Position numbers and translations under genes: made by a program. The notes beneath the pieces are model-generated. The model was given only the letters and a program-made list of their open reading frames with translations. It was not told the origin of the DNA and did no database searches. This document shows positions 44,201 to 53,660 of a DNA stretch of 64,000 nt, piece by piece (position 1 is the stretch's first letter; every line of letters starts with the position of its first letter). The DNA is from Sphingomonas crusticola (GTDB lineage: Bacteria > Pseudomonadota > Alphaproteobacteria > Sphingomonadales > Sphingomonadaceae), in contig NZ_QTJP01000001.1 in the NCBI RefSeq assembly GCF_003391115.1, positions 682,001 through 746,000 on the forward strand, read 5' to 3'.

Positions 44201-46564
44201 TTAACCCCGCAGGCGGGCGCCGGTCTTGGCCGCCGCGGCGACGATCTTATCCGAGATTGCCTGGAGATCGGCTTCCGTGAAGCTCTTATCGGCCGGCTGA
44301 AGCGTGACTTCGACCGCCAGCGACTTTTCGTTCTCGGCAAGGCCGGTGCCGGTGAAGACGTCGAACAGCGTCACATCGACGATCGCATCCTTGTCGGCGC
44401 CGCGTACCGCCCGGAGCAGGCCGTCGGCGGTGGCGGTGCGCTTGACGATGAAGGCGAAGTCGCGCGTCACCGGCTGGAGCGCAGGCGGCGCATAGGCTGA
44501 GCGCATGCGGCCCGACTCGCGCCTCGGAGGAATGGCGTCGAGATAGATTTCTGCCGCGACAGCGGGGCCATCGAGACCAAACGCCTTAAGCGTGGCGGGA
44601 TGGAGCTCGCCGAATTCCGCCAGGATGGTCTTGGGGCCGAGGCGAAGCGAGCCCGAACGGCCGGGATGCCAGGTCGGCGCAAGCGCCTCCATCACCTGCA
44701 GCCGATCGACAGGCGCGCCGGCGGCGGCAAGCAAGGCCATCGCTTCGGCCTTGGCGTCATAGGCATCGACCTGAACCTTGCCGTGGCGCCAGTCGCGCGG
44801 CGCATCGCCGGCGAGCAGCAGGCCAAGCGTCGAACGCTCCCCCTCCGCGAGATAGCGGCGGCCGAGCTCAAACAGCCGGATCGCCCCGGCCCCACGGTCC
44901 GCATTGCGGCGCGCGGCGGTGAGCAATCCCGGCAGCAGCGATGGACGCATCGCCTTCAGATCCTCGCTGATCGGATTGGCGAGGATCCAGGCGGCGCCGC
45001 CGAAGCGGTCCGCCTCCGCTTCGGGCAGGAAGCTCCAGGTGACGGCTTCGTTGAGCCCGCGCGCGGCGGCCGTGCGACGGGCGATACGCTCGATCTTTTG
45101 CTCGGGCGTAGCGGTCGGCCGGGCGACGCCGTCGGGGCGCGGCAGCGGCACGGCGAGGACATTGTCGATGCCCTCGATCCGGACGATTTCCTCGACGATA
45201 TCAGCCACACCCTCGACGTCGCGGCGCCAACTCGGCACGCGGATCGTCCAGGTACCGTCGATCCCGAAACCCAGGCGAGTGAGGATTTCACGCTGGCGGT
45301 CGGCGGACACGTCCAAACCGCCAAGCCGGGCGGCCGCCTGGGGATCATATCTGAAGGTAGGGTGGCCAAGCGGCGGCTGGCCCGCCTCGATCGCCTCGGT
45401 CGGCGTACCGCCGCAAATTTCGGTGACGAGCTGGGTTGCGATCGCGAGCCCATCACCAAGGAAGGCCGGATCGACGCCGCGCTCGAAACGCTGACGCGCG
45501 TCGCTGGTAAGGCCGAGCTTCTGGCCGGTGCGCGCGATCGTCTCCGGCGTGAAATAGGCGCATTCGATCAGCACGTCGGTGGTGTTTTCCGAAACGCCCG
45601 AGGCCGCGCCACCCATGATGCCGCCAATGTCGTGGACATGCGCATCGTCGGCAATGACGGTCATGTCGGCGGTGAGCGTGTAATCCTTGCCGTTGAGCGC
45701 AGTCAGCGTCTCGCCGTCGGCCGCCTTGCGTGCGACCAGCCCGCCGCTGAGCTTGGCGATATCGTAAACGTGGAGCGGCCGGCCATGATCGAGCATCACG
45801 TAATTGGTGATGTCGACCAAAGCCGAGATCGGGCGCTGGCCGACCGCGATCAGCCGGCGCTGCATCCAATCGGGCGAGGCGCCGTTGGCGACGCCGCGGA
45901 CGGCACGTGCGAAGAAGGCCGGGCAACCTGCCGGATCGTGGGTCGCCACCGATACCGGCGACGGCCCGTCGCCACGGATGGCCGGCACGTCGAGCGGCTT
46001 CAGCGCACCGTAGCCGCCGGCGGCGAGATCGCGCGCGATGCCGCGAACGCCCATACAATCCTGGCGATTGGGCGTCACTGAAATGTCGATGACGGGGTCC
46101 GACAAGCCCTGATAGTCGGCGAAAGACGTGCCGACCGGCGCGTCGCCGGGAAGCTCGATGATGCCGTCATGCTCGTCGCCCAGCTCCAGCTCGCGCACCG
46201 AGCACATCATGCCGTTGGATTCGACCCCCCGGATGGCCGCGACGCGCAGCACCATATTGTTGGCGGGCACGGTCGCACCGGGCGCACCGAACACGCCGAC
46301 CAGCCCGGCGCGGGCGTTGGGAGCGCCGCACACGACCTGCAGCCCCTGCCCGTCGCCGGTGTCAACCGTGAGCACCTGAAGCTTGTCAGCTTGCGGATGC
46401 GGTGCGGCGGTGAGCACGCGCGCGACGGTAAACCCCGCCAGCTTCGCCGCGGGATCGTCGACGCCCTCAACCTCAAGCCCGAGTTTGGTAAGCCCGACGA
46501 CGAGCTCCTCGAGCGTCGCGTCCGTGTCGAGGTGCTCCTTGAGCCAGGAAAGGGTGAACTTCAT
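44201..46564 (-). CDS. pheT: Phenylalanine--tRNA ligase beta subunit
   Basis: 787 aa. The start is the ATG at 46562-46564 ([14 protein letters not shown]); the frame extends into pheS but that part is a shadow. Domain order is an EMAP-like tRNA-binding domain (about 40-150, with [18 protein letters not shown]), the B3/B4 editing region (about 210-360), B5 (about 400-470), the catalytic-like core, and an FDX-ACB anticodon-binding domain at the end (about 695-787). With PheS it forms the alpha2-beta2 synthetase. Its start overlaps the pheS stop as ATGA. Confidence 0.97.
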   Translation of the reverse strand: MKFTLSWLKEHLDTDATLEELVVGLTKLGLEVEGVDDPAAKLAGFTVARVLTAAPHPQADKLQVLTVDTGDGQGLQVVCGAPNARAGLVGVFGAPGATVPANNMVLRVAAIRGVESNGMMCSVRELELGDEHDGIIELPGDAPVGTSFADYQGLSDPVIDISVTPNRQDCMGVRGIARDLAAGGYGALKPLDVPAIRGDGPSPVSVATHDPAGCPAFFARAVRGVANGASPDWMQRRLIAVGQRPISALVDITNYVMLDHGRPLHVYDIAKLSGGLVARKAADGETLTALNGKDYTLTADMTVIADDAHVHDIGGIMGGAASGVSENTTDVLIECAYFTPETIARTGQKLGLTSDARQRFERGVDPAFLGDGLAIATQLVTEICGGTPTEAIEAGQPPLGHPTFRYDPQAAARLGGLDVSADRQREILTRLGFGIDGTWTIRVPSWRRDVEGVADIVEEIVRIEGIDNVLAVPLPRPDGVARPTATPEQKIERIARRTAAARGLNEAVTWSFLPEAEADRFGGAAWILANPISEDLKAMRPSLLPGLLTAARRNADRGAGAIRLFELGRRYLAEGERSTLGLLLAGDAPRDWRHGKVQVDAYDAKAEAMALLAAAGAPVDRLQVMEALAPTWHPGRSGSLRLGPKTILAEFGELHPATLKAFGLDGPAVAAEIYLDAIPPRRESGRMRSAYAPPALQPVTRDFAFIVKRTATADGLLRAVRGADKDAIVDVTLFDVFTGTGLAENEKSLAVEVTLQPADKSFTEADLQAISDKIVAAAAKTGARLRG

Positions 46565-47643
46565 GCCCCTACTCCCCCGCTGAGCGTCGGCACGTCCAGC
46601 GCGCGGAAACCGTAATGTTTGAGCCAGCGCAGGTCGCCATCGAAGAAGGCGCGCAGATCGTCCATGCCATATTTGAGCATCGCCAGCCGATCCACGCCGG
46701 TACCGAAGGCGAAGCCCTGATATTCCTCGGGATCGAGCCCGCACGCGGCGATCACCTTGGGGTGAACCATGCCCGAGCCCAATACCTCCATCCAGCCTTC
46801 GGCACCGCCGATGACGCGGCGGCCCTTCTCGATCGAATAGCCGACATCGACCTCGACCGAAGGTTCGGTGAACGGGAAGAAGGACGGCCGCAGCCGCAGT
46901 ACAATATCGTCGCGCTCGAAATAAGCCTTGAGGAAGGTTTCCAGCGTCCAGCGCAGGTGACCGAGATGAATGCCCTTGTCGATCACCAGGCCTTCGATCT
47001 GATGGAACATCGGCGTGTGGGTGGCGTCGCTGTCGGCACGATAGACCCGGCCGGGCGCGATGATGCGGATCGGCGGCTGCTGCGTCAGCATCGTACGGAT
47101 CTGAACCGGCGAGGTGTGCGTGCGCAGCAGCATCTTGCCGTCGCCGCCTTCAGCTTCCGGGAAGTAGAAGGTGTCGTGCATCGCGCGGGCCGGATGGGTT
47201 TCCGGAATGTTGAGCGCGGTGAAATTGTGCCAGTCGTCCTCGATCTCCGGCCCAGTCGCGACCGCGAAGCCGAGATCGGCGAAGATCTCCGCCAGTTCGT
47301 CCATGACCTGACTGACCGGGTGGATCGTGCCCGAAGCGCGCACGGGCACCGGCAGCGTCATGTCGATCGTTTCCGATTCCAGCCGTGCGTCGAGCGCGGC
47401 CCGATCGAGCGCGGCCTTACGCGCAGCGATCGCGTCGGCAACCGCGAGCCGCAGCTCCTGGATTTCCGGCCCCTTCACCTGGCGCTCTTCCGGCGACATG
47501 CCGCCAAGCGTCTTGAGCAAAGCGGTGATTGAGCCGTTCTTGCCAAGCGCGCGCACGCGAATCGCCTCCAGCGCGTCGGCTTCGTCGACGGCAGTGATCG
47601 CGTTCAGCAATTCGCTGCGCATCTGATCGGGATCGGTACTCAC
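46561..47643 (-). CDS. pheS: Phenylalanine--tRNA ligase alpha subunit
   Basis: 360-aa catalytic subunit. It has an N-terminal coiled-coil region (first 90 residues) followed by the class II core with FNIP-like [18 protein letters not shown], motif 2 around [23 protein letters not shown], and [12 protein letters not shown]. Motif 3 lies in [17 protein letters not shown]. Length is standard. The start overlaps the GNAT stop as ATGA. A terminator hairpin upstream of that GNAT separates pheST from rpmI-rplT. Confidence 0.97.
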   Translation of the reverse strand: MSTDPDQMRSELLNAITAVDEADALEAIRVRALGKNGSITALLKTLGGMSPEERQVKGPEIQELRLAVADAIAARKAALDRAALDARLESETIDMTLPVPVRASGTIHPVSQVMDELAEIFADLGFAVATGPEIEDDWHNFTALNIPETHPARAMHDTFYFPEAEGGDGKMLLRTHTSPVQIRTMLTQQPPIRIIAPGRVYRADSDATHTPMFHQIEGLVIDKGIHLGHLRWTLETFLKAYFERDDIVLRLRPSFFPFTEPSVEVDVGYSIEKGRRVIGGAEGWMEVLGSGMVHPKVIAACGLDPEEYQGFAFGTGVDRLAMLKYGMDDLRAFFDGDLRWLKHYGFRALDVPTLSGGVGA

Positions 47644-48134
47644 GCTTTAGCCTTTGATTTAAGGTCGATCGCCCAGGTGATGAGGGCGCCGTCTTCGGGA
47701 TCGTCGCGCGCGCCAGTGCGGACAAAGCCGTTCCGTTCGAGCACGTGCTGCGACGCCGGATTGTCCACGCTGGTCTCCACGGTCAAGCCATGATGACCTT
47801 CGGAAGCCAAAAGCGGTAGCAACGAGGCCAGCGCACGGGTCATCACTCCCTGCCCGCGATAGGCAGGCGCCACGCCATAGCCGAGTTCGTAGCGGCCGTC
47901 GGCGCCGGATTTGGTGAAGCTCATCATGGCAACGATTATGCCCGCATCGCTGACCAGCCAAGCAACCGAGCGATGATCGGCGGCGGCCAAGCTTGCGATG
48001 ATGCCACGGAGCATGGCGAGAATTTCGGGAGGAGCGATCCCGCCTTGTGCAATTGCCAGGCCTGGATCACGCGCCGGCCCCTTACCCAGCAACCAGGCGA
48101 AATCCGCATCGGTCATGGCGTGAAGCTGGATCAT
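47640..48134 (-). CDS. GNAT-family N-acetyltransferase upstream of pheS
   Basis: 164 aa from the ATG at 48132-48134; a TTG/GTG start three codons earlier is possible. The CoA-binding signature is [20 protein letters not shown] (about residues 87-106), and [20 protein letters not shown] is the typical RimJ-like C-terminal part. Substrate unknown. It overlaps pheS as ATGA, so it appears to head a GNAT-pheS-pheT transcript that begins inside or after the rplT terminator region. Confidence 0.88.
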   Translation of the reverse strand: MIQLHAMTDADFAWLLGKGPARDPGLAIAQGGIAPPEILAMLRGIIASLAAADHRSVAWLVSDAGIIVAMMSFTKSGADGRYELGYGVAPAYRGQGVMTRALASLLPLLASEGHHGLTVETSVDNPASQHVLERNGFVRTGARDDPEDGALITWAIDLKSKAKA

Positions 48135-48140
48135 TGGCAC

Positions 48141-48186
48141 CAAATCAAAACAAAGGGCGCGGAAGCCGTTCGGCCGCCGCGCCCTT
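48141..48186 (-). terminator. Intrinsic terminator after rplT
   Basis: On the minus strand, AAGGGCGCGG (48186-48177) and CCGCGCCCTT (48162-48153) form a perfect 10-bp stem around a 14-base loop. It is followed by TGTTTTGATTTGG, a T-rich run. It sits 26 bases after the rplT stop and directly before the GNAT start. It should end rpmI-rplT transcripts or attenuate read-through into pheST. Confidence 0.85.
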
Positions 48187-48211
48187 CAATGGGTCACCAA
48201 GGTCTCAGGCG

Positions 48212-48589
48212 TTATGCCGCGACCCGAGCGCCTTCCGGAAGCGCGGCCTTCGCCTGGGCGATGATGGCGCTAAACACTTCGCCTTCGTGCATGGCGAGAT
48301 CGGCCAGGACCTTGCGGTCAAGCTCGACCCCGGCCAGCTTCAGACCGTGCATGAACACGCCGTAGGTCAGGCCCTCGGCCCGAACGGCAGCGTTGATGCG
48401 CTGGATCCAGAGCGCGCGGAAGTTGCGCTTGTTAACCTTACGGTCGCGATACGCATATTGACCCGCTTTCTCCACCGCCTGACGGGCGATGCGGATCGTA
48501 TTCTTGCGGCGGCCATAATAGCCTTTTGCATCCTCAAGGATGCGCTTGTGCTTTGCGTGCGTAGTTACGCCGCGCTTGACGCGTGCCAT
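48212..48589 (-). CDS. rplT: Large ribosomal subunit protein bL20
   Basis: 125 aa, slightly longer than the usual 115-119. The family signature is complete: [57 protein letters not shown] and [13 protein letters not shown]. It assembles early on 23S rRNA and in many bacteria represses its own operon. It lies 13 bases after rpmI, with a strong hairpin terminator following. Confidence 0.97.
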   Translation of the reverse strand: MARVKRGVTTHAKHKRILEDAKGYYGRRKNTIRIARQAVEKAGQYAYRDRKVNKRNFRALWIQRINAAVRAEGLTYGVFMHGLKLAGVELDRKVLADLAMHEGEVFSAIIAQAKAALPEGARVAA

Positions 48590-48602
48590 GTCCCGCTACT
48601 CC

Positions 48603-48806
48603 TTAATTGAGGCCGTAGGGCGCCCAGAGCTTCACCCGCACCGTATCGGCGTCGGCGAGCACATCGGTGCGGCGGTTCTGGCGGATATATTTCGCATTGT
48701 GGCTGATCAGGCGGTGACGCTTGCCAGCGACCCCGTGCTTGATCTTGCCGGTTGCGGTGAGCTTGAAGCGCTTTTTAACGCCGCTCTTCGTCTTCAGCTT
48801 GGGCAT
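48603..48806 (-). CDS. rpmI: Large ribosomal subunit protein bL35
   Basis: 67 aa beginning [20 protein letters not shown] at the ATG 48804-48806. The strong site GAAAGGAG lies just upstream and rules out the longer frame to 48854. Very basic with the [16 protein letters not shown] segment of L35. It forms an operon with rplT; no infC is found next to it in this window, as would be the case in many other bacteria. About 180 bases separate it from the divergent AsmA gene. Confidence 0.97.
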   Translation of the reverse strand: MPKLKTKSGVKKRFKLTATGKIKHGVAGKRHRLISHNAKYIRQNRRTDVLADADTVRVKLWAPYGLN

Positions 48807-48983
48807 TTTCGTCTCCTTTCGAGAGCGATCAAGAACGGCCACGGCAGCCCACACTAGCCGGGCAGTTCATCCATTATCGCTTGGAAGGGCGCGCCTATAA
48901 GGCAGTCCAGGGCTCGGCGCAACCGTGCACTTCGTGCGACGAACGTTGCGGAACCGAGCCGATCCGGAACGGTTACAACGCGG

Positions 48984-51125
48984 ATGGCCGAAATCCCCTA
49001 TACCGAATCCGTCGACGATGTCCGGTCCGAAACGCCGCCGCCCGCGCGCAGACGCGACACCGGAACGCATACCCTCGCTACCGGCATCTCAATCCTCGCG
49101 ACACTGATCGGACTGATCTTTCTTGCCTGGCTGGTCTTGTTCGTTACCAAGGGGCGATTCCTGAAGCATACGTTCGAGCGGATCGCGAGCTCGCATACCG
49201 GACGTGCGGTGAAGGTGGCGGGCGACTTCAATCTTTACCTCGATCCCTTCGCGACCAAATTCCTGGCCGAGGGTCTCACTATATCCAACCCGGCATGGGC
49301 GTCCAAGCCGAACCTGTTCCAGGCCAAGCTCATCGACACCCGGATTGACACGTTCAGCTTTCTGTTCGGCGATCAGTCAAAGGTGAACTGGATCAATCTG
49401 GTCGATGGCGCCGCCGATTTGGAATGGGACGCCAAGCACCAGAACAATACCTGGACGTTCGGCAAGAGCGGCGGCAAACCGTTCCAGATGCCGCTTATCC
49501 AGCGGGCCGAAATCGACGGCACGACCGCGCGCTATCGCGATCCATCGATGCAATTGTCGGTGGATGTCGCGTTTCAGGCGATCCACGCCCAGGACAATAA
49601 GGTCGGCAAGGCCATCCGCTTTAACGGCGACGGCACGATGCGTGGACGCCCCTTCCGGCTATGGGGCAGCCAATCCTCTCCCAACCAGCTAATCGCGGGC
49701 GGCGCGAACAAGTTCGACCTGCACGCCCAGGGCGCACTGTTCCACATCGACGTCGCCGGCAACCTGCCCGGCGCGACGATGATCGAAGGCGCGGACCTGA
49801 CGGTCGGCGCGCGCGGCCCGAACATCCGATACCTGTTTGATCTGATCGGCGTGGCAGTGCCCGACACGCGCACCTATCGCCTGACATCGCACATGGTGAA
49901 GCAGGGGCAGGAATATCGCTTCACGCGGATGACGGGTTTCTATGGCGCCAGTGACATCGCCGGGCGGTTCACCGCGCGGGTCCCGGCGAATAGCGACGAA
50001 CGGATGCTGCTGACGGCCGATCTCAAATCGCGCCATGTCGACATCATCGATGTCGGGCCGTTTATCGGCTATGATCCGGCAGCGCTTGCAACCAAGGGTG
50101 CAACCGCCGCAGCGACGACCCAGCACAAGGGCGACGGGGTGCCGCGCATCCTGCCCGATGCGCCGCTGCGCAGTGACTCGATCAAGACTTTCGACGCGAA
50201 GGTCAATTACACGATCGCCACGATCACGCAGCCGTTCGTCCCCGTGTCGAATATCGTGCTGGGCGTTGATCTCAACCGATCGCTGCTCAAATTGTCGCCG
50301 CTCAACTTCGACGTCGCCGGCGGCCATCTGAGCTCCGACATCTCGATCAACGCACGTGTGCCCGCGGTCGTCACGGAATATGACATCCGCCTTTCGCCGA
50401 CACCGATCGGCAAGTTGCTCTACAAGAGCGGAGTCGCGGATGCGCCCGCGTCCGGCGTCATGACGGCACGCGTAAAGATGCGGGGCGTGGGCGACTCCCT
50501 GCGCAAGAGCCTCGCCTCCTCGTCCGGCAGGATCGCGATCATCCTGCCAAAGGGCACCTTCTGGACGCAATATATCCAGCTGAGCGAGTTCGATCTGGGC
50601 GTGTTCCTGCAGAAACTGCTGCAGGACAAGCTCAAGAAGCCGGTGGAAGTGAATTGCGGCCTGATTGGCTTTACGGTGCGCGATGGCATCGCCTCCGCCG
50701 ACCCGATCCTGATCGACACCGACAAGAACGTCATGACCGCCAAGGGCGGTTTCAGCTTCAAGGATGAATCACTCAGCCTGGCGTTCCGCGCCGACGGCAA
50801 GAAGTTCAGCCTGTTTTCGGGCCAGTCGCCGGTCGGCATTGGTGGCTATTTCGCCAAGCCGGCAATCCAGATCATCACTCCGCAATTGCTGGCGCGCGGC
50901 GGCGCCGGGCTGGCATTGGGCATCGTGGCGAGCCCCCTGGCGGCGATCATCGCCTTCGTCGATCCGGGCGACGCCAAGAGTGCGGCGTGCGGACCGGTGC
51001 TGGCAGGGGCGAAGGCCTCGGCGCAACGTACGACCAAGGGCGCACCGCGCGAGGATGTCGGATCGGGCAAGAGCAAGGACGTCAAAGCCGAGAAACAGCA
51101 CAAGAAATTCCTCGGCATATTCTGA
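48984..51125 (+). CDS. AsmA family protein
   Basis: 713 aa. After an Arg/Pro-rich cytosolic start there is one transmembrane helix (GISILATLIGLIFLAWLVLFV, about 33-55). A long periplasmic beta-rich region follows, with the AsmA opening SHTGRAVKVAGDFNLYLDPFATKFLAEGLTISNP split over residues 69-103. The C-terminal part (LASSSGRIAIILPKGTFW, LKKPVEVNCGLIGFTVRDGIA) matches the AsmA/DUF748-like fold. AsmA/TamB proteins are bridge-like factors in outer-membrane lipid homeostasis. The last 40 residues are Lys/Ala-rich. Single gene, divergent from rpmI. Confidence 0.9.
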   Translation: MAEIPYTESVDDVRSETPPPARRRDTGTHTLATGISILATLIGLIFLAWLVLFVTKGRFLKHTFERIASSHTGRAVKVAGDFNLYLDPFATKFLAEGLTISNPAWASKPNLFQAKLIDTRIDTFSFLFGDQSKVNWINLVDGAADLEWDAKHQNNTWTFGKSGGKPFQMPLIQRAEIDGTTARYRDPSMQLSVDVAFQAIHAQDNKVGKAIRFNGDGTMRGRPFRLWGSQSSPNQLIAGGANKFDLHAQGALFHIDVAGNLPGATMIEGADLTVGARGPNIRYLFDLIGVAVPDTRTYRLTSHMVKQGQEYRFTRMTGFYGASDIAGRFTARVPANSDERMLLTADLKSRHVDIIDVGPFIGYDPAALATKGATAAATTQHKGDGVPRILPDAPLRSDSIKTFDAKVNYTIATITQPFVPVSNIVLGVDLNRSLLKLSPLNFDVAGGHLSSDISINARVPAVVTEYDIRLSPTPIGKLLYKSGVADAPASGVMTARVKMRGVGDSLRKSLASSSGRIAIILPKGTFWTQYIQLSEFDLGVFLQKLLQDKLKKPVEVNCGLIGFTVRDGIASADPILIDTDKNVMTAKGGFSFKDESLSLAFRADGKKFSLFSGQSPVGIGGYFAKPAIQIITPQLLARGGAGLALGIVASPLAAIIAFVDPGDAKSAACGPVLAGAKASAQRTTKGAPREDVGSGKSKDVKAEKQHKKFLGIF

Positions 51126-51237
51126 TCGTTGCGGACAGCGTTATGCCTAGCGGCCGGGGGCCACGACGGCCTGTTTTCGCGTACCAGACCTGAAATCGGG
51201 CGAAGGAAAAAGGGTGGGATTGAAGGGGTCGCTTCGC

Positions 51238-53145
51238 ATGCGACGAATATTGATCGGTGCGACGGTGTCATTGGTCACCGTCGCCGCCATGCCGGCTCGC
51301 GCGCAATCCATGCAGGATCTCAGCGCGCTGTCGATCGATGAACTTGCCAATCTGAACGTCTCGTCGGTCAGCAAATCGAGCGAGGCGCTCAGAGATGCGC
51401 CGGCCGCCATCTTCGTCATCACCCACGACGACATCGTGCGCTCCGGCGCCACCACGATACCTGAAATCCTGCGGTTGGCGCCCAACCTGTACGTCGCGCA
51501 AATGTCGGCGAGCCAATATACGATCACGGCGCGTGGGCTGAGCGGCAATCAGCAGGCGCAGAACTTCACGAACAAATTGCTCGTGCTAATCGACGGCCGC
51601 AGCGTCTACACCCCGCTATATTCGGGCGTTTACTGGGACATGCAGGATGTCCTGCCCGACGATATCGAGCGGATCGAGGTCGTCAGCGGACCAGGGGCGA
51701 CCCTGTGGGGCGCCAATGCCGTCAACGGGGTGATCAACATCATCACCCGCCGGTCGGATCAGACACAGGGCCTATTGGCTACCGCGGACGGCGGCGCACG
51801 TGAGCGTAACGGCGGCTTGCGTTATGGTACGAAGCTTGGCGCAGACGTGACGGCGCGTGCTTATGTCCGCGGGATCGAGATCGACCAGAGCCGCACCGCC
51901 GCGGGCATCGCGGCCAACGACGATTGGTGGCGGGTTCAGGGCGGTTTCAGGCTCGATTGGGCAGCGAGCAACAAGGATGCGCTGACCTTCCAGGGCGACC
52001 TGATGAACTCACGCACCGACCATCTCGGGGCGGGCGACGAGCTTACCCAGAATCGCAACCTGCTGGCACGGTGGACTCGCACCGAAACGGAAGGCGGCGC
52101 ACTCGAAGTGCAGGCCTATTTCGATCGCAGCAAGCGCGAAACTCGTCAGGATGGCGGCGAGTTTTCGATCGACACCTATGACCTGTATTTCCAGCACAAC
52201 AGCGCTCCAGGCGCGCGCAACGATTTCGTGTGGGGCGGCGGCATTCGCGCCAGCCGGTTCAACATCAACGGCAACAACTCGATCTTCTTCGAGCCGCCCC
52301 GGCGCACCCTCCTGCTCGGCAATGTGTTCGCGCAATATGGGCTGGCTCTCGCCAAGCGGCTCAAGCTCACCATCGGCATCAAGGCGGAGGATGACCCCTA
52401 TGTCGGCACCTCGATCCTGCCCAACGTCAGGCTGGCATGGAAACCCACCGACACCTTCCTGCTGTGGAGTGCGGTGTCGCGTGCCGTGCGCTCCCCTACG
52501 CCGTTTGACCGCGATGTCGTGGAAGTGCTCGGCGGGCAGCGCTTCCTGATCGGCGACCCCGATTTCCGCACCGAAAAGCTGACCGCGTTCGAGGCAGGCA
52601 CGCGCATTCAGGCAGGCGCCCAGGCTTCGCTGTCGATCTCTGCTTACTACAACATCTATGACGATCTTCGCTCGATCGAGCCGGCACCGGGGGGATTCAT
52701 CCCGATCCGCTGGGGCAACGGCCTCAAGGGCAGGAATTACGGGCTGGAAGCATGGGGCGATCTCGCAGTGACGCGCTGGTGGAAGCTGGGCGCGGGGCTG
52801 AACCTGCTCCACGACAAATTCCGCTTTCAGCAGGGTTCCAGTGGCCTGCTGGGTGTGTCGCAGTTGGGGGACGACCCTCCGCGGCAAGCGACCTTACGGT
52901 CCTCCATGAGTTTGGGGCGCGGCATCACGATAGACGCCGATTTGCGCTATGTTGGGCCCCTGCCCGATCCCGCCGTACCATCCTATACTGAAATGGGCGG
53001 ACGTATCGGCTGGCGCCTTTCGGAGCGATTGCAACTGTCCGTGAGCGCGATGAACCTGCTTCATAAATGGCATCAGGAACTACCGCCGCAGACCGCCAAC
53101 CAGGTTCCGCGTAAGATCCTGGCCGGGCTGAAATGGCGCATGTGA
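51238..53145 (+). CDS. TonB-dependent receptor heading a YfiR/kinase operon
   Basis: 635 aa from the ATG at 51238, which gives a clean signal peptide (MRRILIGATVSLVTVAAMPARAQ). A GTG eight codons earlier (51214) with AAGGA upstream is an alternative. After the signal comes LSALSIDELANLNVSSVSK, then the plug (APAAIFVITHDDIVRSGA, ARGLSGNQQAQNFTNKLLVLIDGR) and a barrel ending AGLKWRM. The short DLSxLSIDELxN N-terminus occurs in receptors often paired with YfiR and sensor kinases. The last 13 bases overlap the YfiR gene, which makes receptor, YfiR and kinase one unit. The ligand is unknown. Confidence 0.9.
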   Translation: MRRILIGATVSLVTVAAMPARAQSMQDLSALSIDELANLNVSSVSKSSEALRDAPAAIFVITHDDIVRSGATTIPEILRLAPNLYVAQMSASQYTITARGLSGNQQAQNFTNKLLVLIDGRSVYTPLYSGVYWDMQDVLPDDIERIEVVSGPGATLWGANAVNGVINIITRRSDQTQGLLATADGGARERNGGLRYGTKLGADVTARAYVRGIEIDQSRTAAGIAANDDWWRVQGGFRLDWAASNKDALTFQGDLMNSRTDHLGAGDELTQNRNLLARWTRTETEGGALEVQAYFDRSKRETRQDGGEFSIDTYDLYFQHNSAPGARNDFVWGGGIRASRFNINGNNSIFFEPPRRTLLLGNVFAQYGLALAKRLKLTIGIKAEDDPYVGTSILPNVRLAWKPTDTFLLWSAVSRAVRSPTPFDRDVVEVLGGQRFLIGDPDFRTEKLTAFEAGTRIQAGAQASLSISAYYNIYDDLRSIEPAPGGFIPIRWGNGLKGRNYGLEAWGDLAVTRWWKLGAGLNLLHDKFRFQQGSSGLLGVSQLGDDPPRQATLRSSMSLGRGITIDADLRYVGPLPDPAVPSYTEMGGRIGWRLSERLQLSVSAMNLLHKWHQELPPQTANQVPRKILAGLKWRM

Positions 53146-53660
53146 CGCGGCTATTCACCTTCCTGATCCTGGCGATGGGGCCGAGCCTAGCGATGGCGGC
53201 GGACCTGCCGCTCGAATATGCGGTCAAGGCCAGCTATCTCTACAAATTCGCGCCGTTCGTGCAGTGGCCGGCGACCGCCTTGGGAAGCGCGGGCGACCCT
53301 CTCACTATCTGTATCGTTGGCCAGGACCCCTTCGGCCGCATGCTCGACGATGCGGTGCGCGGGCAGCGGGTCAATGGACGTCCCATCGCCGTGCGCCACA
53401 TCGATGGCGCGAATGCGGGCAAACCGTGCCACATCCTATTTGCCGGTTCGGGCGAAAGCGCCGAGGACATGCTGCATAATGTGGCGGGACAGCCCGTCCT
53501 GACCGTTACCGATCGCAGTCGCGGCGTGAGCGGCGGCATGATCCAGTTCGTAATGGTGGGCGGCCGTGTGCGCTTCATGATCGATCAGGGCGCGGCGGCG
53601 AATAGTGGCATTACAATAAGCTCCAAATTGCTCGGACTGGCAGTGAGCGTCGCACGATGA
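53133..53660 (+). CDS. YfiR family periplasmic protein (DUF4154)
   Basis: 175 aa with a signal peptide (FTFLILAMGPSLAMAAD). The YfiR domain is complete: YAVKASYLYKFAPFVQWP, DPLTICIVGQDPFG, AGKPCHILFAGSGES, PVLTVTDRS, and GGMIQFVMVGGRVRFMID before ISSKLLGLA. In Pseudomonas, YfiR is a periplasmic inhibitor of the diguanylate cyclase YfiN. Only one cysteine pair partner is obvious here, Cys in LTICIV and in KPCHI. It overlaps the receptor gene by 13 bases and the kinase gene by ATGA, so it most likely regulates that kinase. Confidence 0.9.
   Translation: MAHVTRLFTFLILAMGPSLAMAADLPLEYAVKASYLYKFAPFVQWPATALGSAGDPLTICIVGQDPFGRMLDDAVRGQRVNGRPIAVRHIDGANAGKPCHILFAGSGESAEDMLHNVAGQPVLTVTDRSRGVSGGMIQFVMVGGRVRFMIDQGAAANSGITISSKLLGLAVSVAR

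Noticed and set aside
44600-46081. 493-codon open frame opposite pheT
   Set aside because: Shadow frame of pheT with no plausible protein character.
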